The notes beneath the pieces are model-generated. The model saw nothing but the letters and a program-made list of their open reading frames with translations. It was not told where the DNA came from and did not search any database. A stretch of DNA of 64,000 bases from CAXBID01 sp963815305 (GTDB taxonomy: Bacteria; Bacteroidota; Bacteroidia; Flavobacteriales; Flavobacteriaceae), in contig CAWFFW010000002.1 in NCBI GenBank assembly GCA_963815305.1, forward strand, positions 248,001-312,000, given 5' to 3'. Made by a program: the position numbers and the translations under genes. Of this stretch, positions 38,939 through 45,235 are shown in pieces. Position 1 is the first letter of the stretch. Each line of letters begins with the position of its first letter.

Positions 38939-39039
38939 TAAGTAAGTGCGTTAAGGATTGGAATAGAAATCCTTTCTTGTGGCTAACTAAGCATTTTAAT
39001 AAACACTAAGCTTATAAATTTTAGAAAACACTTGATGAT
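38789..39039 (+). repeat. Left copy of a 251-bp duplicated segment
   Basis: Contains the last 50 codons of the alpha/beta hydrolase, the left half of a GCGTTA-type repeat (38948-38980) and the 3' end of a small minus-strand gene. A copy of equal length and about 85% identity by eye lies at 43830-44080. The two copies enclose the cassette-like gene array. Confidence 0.85.
38948..38980 (+). repeat. GCGTTA-family repeat, left half only (copy 4)
   Basis: GCGTTAAGGATTGG followed by AAATCC, as in the left arm of the other copies. The right arm (GACCC...TAACGCC) is missing here, whereas the duplicated copy at 43989-44145 has both arms. Confidence 0.6.
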
Positions 39040-39127
39040 ATTTTCCTTTTACGATAAATCCAACAATCAGATATAGAAAGTAAATAACAATCATTCCTTT
39101 TAATATTGACCAAATTAAATGTATCAT
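38996..39127 (-). CDS. Small single-pass membrane protein, 43 residues
   Basis: Short reading frame from the ATG at 39125-39127: MIHLIWSILKGMIVIYFLYL..., then VKGKYHQVFSKIYKLSVY and stop. One membrane helix (about residues 4-26) is followed by a basic tail. Support for coding: the C-terminal codons recur in the duplicated segment near 44026-44070 as HQVFFNIYKLSDY plus stop, with no indel. No family is recognised. It converges on the hydrolase gene, 57 bp away. Confidence 0.5.
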   Translation of the reverse strand: MIHLIWSILKGMIVIYFLYLIVGFIVKGKYHQVFSKIYKLSVY

Positions 39128-39185
39128 AGTTTTTCGTTTTTCAGCTTATTTATGACGCTGATGTATATGGTTTGTTGTGTGTTAA

Positions 39186-39277
39186 AGTAACAAATTTAGC
39201 AAGTACAAACTAAATAGAAAATCTGTAAGGATTTTAGTGAGTAGGCTAAAACTAGCAATAAATTATACTTTGTTACA
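39186..39277 (-). repeat. Cassette-type palindrome E1, after the DUF3575 gene
   Basis: GTAACAAA (39187-39194) and TTTGTTAC (39269-39276) are perfect inverted repeats. The right part contains GCTAAAACTAGCAAT (39245-39259), found identically in E5. A second GTTGTTAC at 39293-39300 touches the stop codon, so the element may extend there. Confidence 0.55.
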
Positions 39278-39301
39278 AAACATTTTTATTCCGTTGTTAC
39301 T

Positions 39302-39841
39302 TTAAAACCTATAACCTAAATGAAATCCAAATTTCGCAACAATGGTATGGTCAGTCTTATTTGCATTAAATAATAGTTTTCCATAACCTGCATTGACTTC
39401 AAAGATAAATCCACTTTTTGAAACCCATTTTCCACCTAAACCTAATCCCATAGAAAAATCAATAACATCAGAACCTTCGGTGAATATTGAATTATCATTC
39501 GTGTCATATATTTTTTTTCCGTCGATTGAACTTAACATTCCAAATCCTTCTGCAAAGAATCCAGAAGCAAATTTCTTTCCAAAGTATCTTCTATAATATG
39601 ATGAAATAGAATAATTTAAATCAGCGTGTGATTTTTCGTTATTGAATACTGTAAAAGCAGAAACGCCTAATGATGATTTTTCATTTAAGATTCTTTCATA
39701 AGTAACTTCCAAAGCTCCAGTCAGAGGTAATAATACGTTGGTTTTTAATTCATTCCATTTTTCATTTTCCCTTTTTTTATTTTGTGCATTAACAACGAAA
39801 ATGGAAAAAAGCATTGCAATTATTAAAAAATATTTTTTCAT
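39302..39841 (-). CDS. DUF3575-like small outer membrane barrel protein
   Basis: 179 residues. Signal peptide 1-19 (MKKYFLIIAMLFSIFVVNAQ). The mature part is a small beta-barrel with the flavobacterial DUF3575 pattern: WNELKTNVLLPLTGALEVTYERIL, YYRRYFGKKFASGFFAEGFG, GLGLGGKWVSKSGFIFEVNAGYG and a C-terminal Phe. I start at the ATG at 39841, where the signal peptide begins; ten more codons are open upstream. An exact TATGTTTG box lies 23 nt before it, so the gene probably has its own promoter inside the array. Palindrome E1 follows its stop. Confidence 0.8.
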   Translation of the reverse strand: MKKYFLIIAMLFSIFVVNAQNKKRENEKWNELKTNVLLPLTGALEVTYERILNEKSSLGVSAFTVFNNEKSHADLNYSISSYYRRYFGKKFASGFFAEGFGMLSSIDGKKIYDTNDNSIFTEGSDVIDFSMGLGLGGKWVSKSGFIFEVNAGYGKLLFNANKTDHTIVAKFGFHLGYRF

Positions 39842-39864
39842 AAAATAAGATTGACTGTTCAGGT

Positions 39865-39872
39865 CAAACATA
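39865..39872 (-). promoter_or_regulatory. -7 promoter box of the DUF3575 cassette gene
   Basis: Minus-strand TATGTTTG matches TAnnTTTG, 23 nt upstream of the ATG at 39841. It suggests independent transcription of this cassette. Confidence 0.4.
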
Positions 39873-39979
39873 TAATAATATGATTTTAAAAATGTTAATG
39901 CTATCTATAATTCAAGTTAAATTAAACACAAAATAATTCAATTTAAATTTCTTGAGTTGGTTAGTTTTCCAAATGTTTT

Positions 39980-40110
39980 ACAACGGTTACGCCTAATAAT
40001 AGTATGGGTTTGCATACAAAAATTTTGCGCAGGAAAATCAGACGTAGTAAACTTGCAACGACCTTTTCTTAAGGCAAAAATTGAGTATTTATTTTTATAC
40101 TTTGTTGTAT
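39980..40110 (-). repeat. Cassette-type palindrome E2
   Basis: Left arm TACAAC (39979-39984) and right arm GTTGTA (40104-40109) are inverted repeats, with AGTAT/ATACT inside. The centre has AGGAAAATCAGA, shared with E5. It ends 8 nt from the stop codon of the gene at 40118-40510. Confidence 0.6.
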
Positions 40111-40117
40111 GCAGTAT

Positions 40118-40510
40118 TTATTTAATCAGTATATATTTCGTTTCCATTTTAAAATCCCGAACCTTTAATTCAAAATATAAAGTATCGTTTTTCACATCAA
40201 TTATTTTAGAATTTAGTATTTCTCCAATTGGAAAATTAAATTTTGGCCAAATAAATTCCGTTACAGTAGCGTTATACTCACAGTCATTAATCCATTCCAA
40301 TTTTGACTTAATGTAATATTTTCCATCTTCTACATATTCGGTGTGTATAGAGTCATTTATTATTAGATATCCACCATTTGGAATAGAAATATTAAGCATT
40401 TTAGAATTTTTTAAAAAAGAACAATCCGTTTTATTTTCTGATTGAGCATAAAGAAAGAAATGGGTAAAAAAGAGTAACAATAATAAAGTTAATCTAATCG
40501 TTTTTTTCAT
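40118..40510 (-). CDS. Small secreted protein of unknown function
   Basis: 130 residues. Signal peptide about 1-23 (MKKTIRLTLLLLLFFTHFFLYAQ). The mature part has one Cys near the start (DCSFLKNSKML) and a second at NDCEYNATVTEF, and is beta-rich with conserved-looking Trp/Pro (FIWPKFNFP) and a basic end. No family is recognised. I start at the ATG at 40510 for the signal peptide. Second gene of the cassette-like array; palindrome E2 follows it and E3 precedes it. Confidence 0.6.
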   Translation of the reverse strand: MKKTIRLTLLLLLFFTHFFLYAQSENKTDCSFLKNSKMLNISIPNGGYLIINDSIHTEYVEDGKYYIKSKLEWINDCEYNATVTEFIWPKFNFPIGEILNSKIIDVKNDTLYFELKVRDFKMETKYILIK

Positions 40511-40532
40511 GGAGTTCAGTTTTCTTATATTG

Positions 40533-40661
40533 CACAAAACGGTCTAGGCAATGCGCAGTTGCATGAGTAAGTATTTGTTTTACAAGTCCAAACCCAGTTG
40601 GAAATTCCTGAGGAATTTCCAAAGTAGCAGAGAAAAAGCAATTACTTATAGCCATTGTTAG
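40533..40661 (-). repeat. Cassette-type palindrome E3
   Basis: Left arm has AAAACGG and right arm GCCATTGTTAGC. The centre is a perfect hairpin: GGAAATTCC (40600-40608), loop TGA, GGAATTTCC (40612-40620). It ends about 11 nt from the stop codon of the aldo/keto reductase gene. Confidence 0.55.
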
Positions 40662-40671
40662 CAGCCTTATT

Positions 40672-41526
40672 TTAGTTTTTTACATCTAATACGTCTGGCC
40701 AAATGTTAGGCAATTCTCCACTAAATTCCATTTCCGGAAGTTCATTTATTTGCTTCATCTCCCCATCTGATAATTTAAAATCAAAAATGTTAATATTTTC
40801 TTCAATTCTTTTTAGTGTATTTGATTTGGGGATTACGATGGTTTCGTGTTGAATAATCCATCGTAAACAGATTTGAGCTGTTGATTTATTATGCTTTTTA
40901 GCTATAGATTGTAATACTTCATTTCCAAAGACTTTTCCTCTTGCCAAAGGTGACCAAGATTCAACCTTAATGTCATACTTTTTGCAAAATTGAGTCAATT
41001 TTGGTTGCCAATAACCAGGGTGAAATTCAATTTGATTGACTGCAGGAATTACGTTTGCGGTTTGAAAAAGCACCTCTAAATGTTCTTGCCAAAAATTGCT
41101 TACGCCAATGGATTTTATTTTTCCGTCAGCTTGTAATTCCTCCATAGCACGCCAACTGTCTGAATTTGCTTTTTGCCAATTTGAATAATTTTTTGCATTG
41201 GCAGGCCAATGAATTAAATACAAGTCAATATAATTCAAGCCAAGTTTTTTGAGTGATTTGTCGAATGCTTTTTTAGCTTCTTCATACCCTAAATTTTCAC
41301 GCCATAATTTTGTGGTTACTATAATTTCTTTTCTATTGATTCCACTTTCATTTATTGATTTCCCAACTTCTTTTTCATTATCATATTTGGCGGCTGTATC
41401 AAACATTCTGTATCCTATTTTCAAAGCATTTCTCATGGATTGAATACCTTCTTGCTCTGTAGATTTATATGTTCCAAAACCTATGATCGGTATTTTATTT
41501 CCGTCATTTAATACTATTTCTTTCAT
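40672..41526 (-). CDS. Aldo/keto reductase
   Basis: 284-residue NADPH-dependent reductase of the AKR superfamily. The catalytic tetrad is visible: Asp and Tyr in MFDTAAKYDNEKEVG (about 45-55), Lys in VTTKLW (about 77) and His in LYLIHWP (about 110). The cofactor region IPKSNTLKRIEENINIF (about 240) is typical. I start at the ATG at 41526 (MKEIVLNDG): the longer frame to 41598 would run into palindrome E4 and adds an unrelated basic stretch. Third gene of the array. The substrate is not predictable. Confidence 0.9.
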   Translation of the reverse strand: MKEIVLNDGNKIPIIGFGTYKSTEQEGIQSMRNALKIGYRMFDTAAKYDNEKEVGKSINESGINRKEIIVTTKLWRENLGYEEAKKAFDKSLKKLGLNYIDLYLIHWPANAKNYSNWQKANSDSWRAMEELQADGKIKSIGVSNFWQEHLEVLFQTANVIPAVNQIEFHPGYWQPKLTQFCKKYDIKVESWSPLARGKVFGNEVLQSIAKKHNKSTAQICLRWIIQHETIVIPKSNTLKRIEENINIFDFKLSDGEMKQINELPEMEFSGELPNIWPDVLDVKN

Positions 41527-41553
41527 TCTGTTTCTTACTTTTTGTTTTTTATG

Positions 41554-41621
41554 GCTACAACATTTAGTATATACGTAATGCAACCGTTTAGAGAACATTA
41601 TCGAATATACATTGTTGTAGC
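41554..41621 (-). repeat. Cassette-type palindrome E4, the shortest copy
   Basis: GCTACAAC (41554-41561) and GTTGTAGC (41614-41621) are perfect 8-bp inverted repeats. Next inside come AGTATATAC and GAATATAC, which pair after extra bases in the left arm, as in folded attC sites. It is 68 bp in total and ends 6 nt before the stop codon of the hydrolase gene at 41628. Confidence 0.65.
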
Positions 41622-41627
41622 ACGTTT

Positions 41628-43154
41628 CTAATCTGTTTTTTTAAATTCATAAGGTGTAAACTCGATGAAATCTGCAACTTTAAGCGTTACCCCAGAAACT
41701 TTATCTTTTTCAACTTTGAAAGGGATTTCAGTGGTTCCAAAAATTGGAATTGAGTATGTACACAAAAAAGTGTCATTTTGTAAATGTTCTAGTTTTCCAA
41801 CTAAATTGGGATGATTTGAGAAATATATGTTTAACCTGTTGTTTTCCAATTTAAGCGAGATAGTACCATATAAATCATTGCTATAATTACCTGCATATTT
41901 TTTTAGCGAAAGACTAGGTTTATTTTTTAGCCTTATCACATTTTTTAAAGAATCTAATAACCTCACTTCTGCAAACTTATCCTCTTTAAAGCGTTTATGT
42001 GATTTTCCACTATAATTTTGATAAGGTAATCTCAAAAAAGCGTCTCGGATTTCGTCAGTCAGATTTTGATAAAAGTTGTTTTGGTCAGTATTGGTTAATA
42101 CTACAATTCCAAGTTTTTCTTCTGGCATAAAAAGTACTGAAGAAAGAAAACCATCAACTCCTCCAGTATGAGAATATACGAGTTTACCATCTCGGTCATT
42201 TATCACGAGCCCCATTCCATAAAGATAGAAGTGGGTTTCTTGCTTATTTCTTGAATCAACGCCTAAAATGGACGAAGGATTTCTAATTGTTTGAATACCT
42301 TTAGCTGAAATTACTTGTTCTCCATTGATTTTTCCATTATTAAGTTGTGCAAATAACCATTGAGTCATATCTTTCGCTGAAGAGCTCATACTCCCAGCTG
42401 GCGCTAAATTATTAAGCTTTGCAACTGGTATTTCAACAAGATCATTGTCTATTAAAGTATGAGGTTTTGCAGTATTAGAAGCGTTTTCCAATTCTTCCGC
42501 TAGCATTAAAGTTCTATTCATCCTTAAGGGTAAAAGAATACTATCTTTTACTGTTACTTCCCAACTCCTATTGATTATTCTTGGAATTAATTCTCCCGCA
42601 GCAACATACGCTGCATTGCAATAACCCCACCTTGTTCGAAAACTATATGGCGCTTCTATTAAACTCATTTTTTGAATCACTTCAGCTCTGGAGAGAGCAG
42701 AAGCCCAGTAAGTGAAATCGCCTTGAAAAGTTTCAAAACCAATTCTGTGAGAAAGTAAATCGACAATATTTACTGCCGTATTCGCCAATGAATCTTTTAG
42801 ATGAAATTCTGGCATCCACTTTTGTACTTTATCGGTTAGTTTGAATTCACTTGATTCTCCGAGAATAGAAAGTGCAGTTGCTGTAAAAGCTTTTGTGTTT
42901 GAACCAATCATAAAGAGGGTATTCTCGTTAACAGGTTCATTGCTTTCCATATTAGTAACTCCAAATCCTTTTAGATATACCACACTATCTCCTTTTACAA
43001 TTGCCACCGATAAGCCGGGAATTTTCCAATCTTTCATCCCCCTTTCAATGTATGTATCGAGACTGTCTGTGATAAAGGTTGGTAATGAGCTCTCTTGAGC
43101 GCTTACACACAAACACTTCAAGAAAATGACAAGAAATAATAGATATTTATTCAT
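41628..43154 (-). CDS. Secreted serine hydrolase, class C beta-lactamase/PBP fold
   Basis: 508 residues. Signal peptide 1-19 (ending CVSAQ). The hydrolase domain (about 28-370) has SNTK (SxxK) near residue 83, YCN near 172 (as in YxN) and HTGGVDGF near 330. The C-terminal 110 residues (about 395-505) are a beta-rich domain of the DUF3471 type found in such enzymes. It is paralogous in fold, but not closely, to the lipoprotein at 30491-31720. Fourth gene of the cassette-like array; E4 follows and E5 precedes it. A peptidase or esterase role is more likely than drug resistance. Confidence 0.87.
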   Translation of the reverse strand: MNKYLLFLVIFLKCLCVSAQESSLPTFITDSLDTYIERGMKDWKIPGLSVAIVKGDSVVYLKGFGVTNMESNEPVNENTLFMIGSNTKAFTATALSILGESSEFKLTDKVQKWMPEFHLKDSLANTAVNIVDLLSHRIGFETFQGDFTYWASALSRAEVIQKMSLIEAPYSFRTRWGYCNAAYVAAGELIPRIINRSWEVTVKDSILLPLRMNRTLMLAEELENASNTAKPHTLIDNDLVEIPVAKLNNLAPAGSMSSSAKDMTQWLFAQLNNGKINGEQVISAKGIQTIRNPSSILGVDSRNKQETHFYLYGMGLVINDRDGKLVYSHTGGVDGFLSSVLFMPEEKLGIVVLTNTDQNNFYQNLTDEIRDAFLRLPYQNYSGKSHKRFKEDKFAEVRLLDSLKNVIRLKNKPSLSLKKYAGNYSNDLYGTISLKLENNRLNIYFSNHPNLVGKLEHLQNDTFLCTYSIPIFGTTEIPFKVEKDKVSGVTLKVADFIEFTPYEFKKTD

Positions 43155-43174
43155 AATTTTTGATTTAATGTGAG

Positions 43175-43304
43175 ATAACGTTTGGTATATCTGGGAAAGT
43201 GGCGTGTTTTGTGCGAGGATTTTCCCAAGGAAAATCAGAAGCTAGCAAACAAGCAACTAACTTTGGTTTAGCTAAAACTAGCAATTTTTTTTATACGTTG
43301 TTAG
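43175..43304 (-). repeat. Cassette-type palindrome E5
   Basis: Left arm TAACGTTTGGTATA (43176-43189) and right arm TATACGTTGTTA (43292-43303) are imperfect inverted repeats with extra bases on the left. A central hairpin is GATTTTCC (43218-43225), loop CAA, GGAAAATC (43229-43236). It shares GCTAAAACTAGCAAT (43271-43285) with E1 and AGGAAAATCAGA with E2. It ends 12 nt before the stop codon of the next gene. Confidence 0.6.
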
Positions 43305-43315
43305 AAAACGTTTTT

Positions 43316-43813
43316 TTAATCAGGATAATATCCCCATTTTCCACTTTTATGATAGTAGGAATGAGTCGTGCCCTTAGTTCCTATATAATATTGGAGTACG
43401 AAGTCTTTCGAATCTATATAATAAGAAAAATTATCTGTTAATTGGTGATTTTCAAAATCGTAATCAGAAATACTCTCAGGAAATTCTCCGTTTTCTTTTT
43501 GGTAACGATAAATATATTCAACTAACATTGAAGATTCTTTTTTTAATTCAACCCATTTAGCAACTAAGAAAATCTGATAAGGAATTAATATTAAACCAAT
43601 TATTAATCCAATCACGAAAGAGATAGTTTTAATTCTAAATAGATATAATATCAACGGTATAATATTTAGAGATAGAATTAAAATACAAACGAATTGTTTG
43701 ACTTCTCCTAAAGTATAGCAAGCATAGCAGCAAGCTACTATTTATAAAAGGAATAGAGTTAATAGAATTAGTTTGAAATTCAAGTCATTTTTTTTCTTTA
43801 GTTCCGATTTCAT
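43316..43813 (-). pseudogene. Small membrane protein gene interrupted by an in-frame stop
   Basis: From the ATG at 43811-43813 the frame reads MKSELKKKNDLNFKLILLTLFLL, meets TAA at 43742-43744, and then continues openly with two or three more membrane helices (VACCYACYTLG..., ISFVIGLIIGLILIPYQIFLV) and a soluble tail (YRYQKENGEFPESISDYDFEN, then HSYYHKSGKWGYYPD). Without the stop it would be a 165-residue membrane protein. A restart at TTG 43654 would give 112 residues. The tail resembles small flavobacterial membrane proteins of unknown function. Fifth gene of the array; E5 follows it. Confidence 0.6.
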
Positions 43814-43829
43814 ATTAATGTTTGCTAAC

Positions 43830-43979
43830 AAAGATATAACTATTACGGAATTAGAGGGTTTGAATCATTTATTTCAAACGGCTGAAACTGGAAGTTTATA
43901 AGAGTACGATGAGATTGAAGAAACCTTTTCACCCACTGCTTTAGAAACTATAAAAAATTGGATTTTAGAACGTTTTTTG
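43830..43979 (+). pseudogene. Truncated 3' end of the alpha/beta hydrolase gene
   Basis: The frame KDITITELEGLNHLFQTAETGSL, a TAA at 43899-43901, then EYDEIEETF and KNWILERF copies the last 50 codons of the gene at 37838-38938. The stop replaces a CAA codon, and the original stop codon is altered so the frame runs on. No upstream part of the gene is present. It is a remnant left by duplication or by an insertion event at the edge of the array. Confidence 0.85.
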
Positions 43980-44080
43980 CTAGTAAGCGCGTTAAGGATT
44001 GGAATGGAAATCCTTTTTTGTGCCTAACTAAGCATTTTAATAATCACTAAGCTTATATATATTAAAAAACACTTGATGAC
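43830..44080 (+). repeat. Right copy of the 251-bp duplicated segment
   Basis: Matches 38789-39039 over its whole length, including the hydrolase tail, the GCGTTA repeat arm and the end of the small 43-codon gene. The left boundary falls at GCTAACAAAGAT, where the sequence also resembles the left arms of the cassette palindromes. Confidence 0.85.
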
Positions 44081-44145
44081 TTACTAAAATAAGTTCAGCA
44101 CAAAAAAGATTAAAATGGAAAGCCTGACCCGAAAGGGTAACGCCC
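43989..44145 (+). repeat. GCGTTA-family repeat, copy 5
   Basis: Left arm GCGTTAAGGATTGG at 43989; right arm GACCCGAAAGGGTAACGCCC ends at 44145. The two arms are separated by the remnant of the small minus-strand gene (about 44022-44080), making this copy longer than the others. It lies directly downstream of obg. Confidence 0.7.
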
Positions 44146-44153
44146 AAAATATT

Positions 44154-45149
44154 TTAATTAAGCATTTTCCACAAACTATCTTTAAGTTGTGTAATCCCTT
44201 GTTGTGCCACTGAAGAAATAAATAAATAAGGAATGGGCAGCTCGTTATCTAATTCCATTTTAAGTTCTGCTTTTAACTCATCATCAAGTAAATCGCATTT
44301 TGATATAGCTATCAAACGGTCTTTATCAAGCATTTCTGGGTTGTAACGACGTAATTCATCCAGCAAAATATCGTATTGTTTTTTAATATCATCCGCATCT
44401 GCTGGAATTAAAAATAACAGGATAGAGTTACGTTCTATATGACGTAAAAAATAGTATCCCAAGCCTTTACCTTCTGCTGCACCTTCAATAATTCCAGGAA
44501 TATCGGCCATAACAAAGGTTTGAAAATCGCGATATTCAACAATGCCTAAATTAGGTTTTAATGTTGTAAACTCGTAATCGGCTATTTTAGGTTTTGCAGA
44601 TGTAATAACAGAAAGTAAGGTTGATTTTCCTGCGTTTGGAAATCCTACTAAACCTACGTCGGCAAGCAACTTTAACTCTAAAGTAATATATTTTTCCTCC
44701 AAAGGTAAACCGGGTTGTGCATAACGTGGGGTTTGATTTGTTGAGGTTTTAAAATGCCAGTTTCCTAAACCGCCTTTTCCGCCTTCGGCAACAATTTTTT
44801 CTTCACCTTCGGTGGTAATTTCAAAAAGAATGTCGTTAGATTCGCTGTCTCTAACTACCGTTCCTAAAGGTACATCAACGTAAACATCTTCCCCATCGGC
44901 ACCTGTGCTTCTACTTTTACTTCCGTGCTCGCCATGGCCAGCACGTGCGTGTTTTTTAAATTTTAAGTGAAAAAGCGTCCAAAGATTGGGGTTGCCTCGA
45001 AGAATAACATGACCTCCACGCCCTCCGTCTCCTCCATCAGGACCACCTTTTGTTATATATTTTTCACGGTGTAAATGCACAGAGCCTTTACCGCCATTTC
45101 CAGAAGATACATACATTTTTACGTAGTCAACAAAGTTTCCCTCAGTCAT
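44154..45149 (-). CDS. obg: GTPase Obg
   Basis: Essential ribosome-associated GTPase that takes part in 50S assembly and the stringent response. The 331 residues comprise the Gly-rich Obg fold (about 1-158, GGDGGRGGHVILRGN) and the G domain (about 159-331): G1 GFPNAGKST, G3 DIPGIIEGA, G4 SKCD. The optional C-terminal OCT domain is absent, as is common in Bacteroidota. It lies 86 nt behind hpt-adk and is probably co-transcribed with it. Confidence 0.96.
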   Translation of the reverse strand: MTEGNFVDYVKMYVSSGNGGKGSVHLHREKYITKGGPDGGDGGRGGHVILRGNPNLWTLFHLKFKKHARAGHGEHGSKSRSTGADGEDVYVDVPLGTVVRDSESNDILFEITTEGEEKIVAEGGKGGLGNWHFKTSTNQTPRYAQPGLPLEEKYITLELKLLADVGLVGFPNAGKSTLLSVITSAKPKIADYEFTTLKPNLGIVEYRDFQTFVMADIPGIIEGAAEGKGLGYYFLRHIERNSILLFLIPADADDIKKQYDILLDELRRYNPEMLDKDRLIAISKCDLLDDELKAELKMELDNELPIPYLFISSVAQQGITQLKDSLWKMLN

Positions 45150-45235
45150 CTTTTTGTTTATTTGTTTTTTGTTGAGTTATTTAGTTGAATTGTATTTTAA
45201 ACCACTAAACGAATAAACGCATCAACTTTGAAATT

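Larger units (their letters stand above)
39160..43829 (-). mobile_element. Integron-like gene-cassette array without integrase
   Basis: Five unrelated genes lie in a row on the minus strand: 39302-39841, 40118-40510, 40672-41526, 41628-43154 and 43316-43813. Directly behind the stop codon of each, on the low-coordinate side, is an imperfect palindrome with AAC in its left arm and TTGTT in its right arm. Gaps from stop codon to element are about 8-25 nt. This one-gene-plus-one-recombination-site pattern is that of integron cassettes. No tyrosine recombinase is in the window, and the cores do not fit the full RYYYAAC/GTTRRRY consensus, so it would be an integrase-free or distinct class of array. 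The array is enclosed by a duplicated segment. Confidence 0.5.

Noticed and set aside
39186..43304. Calling E1-E5 canonical attC sites
   Set aside because: Only the AAC and GTT core triplets are shared; the full seven-base core consensus is not met and no integrase gene is present, so I report them as attC-like.
43199..43441. Plus-strand open frame across palindrome E5
   Set aside because: It overlaps the palindrome and the antisense of the cassette gene; the composition is not protein-like.
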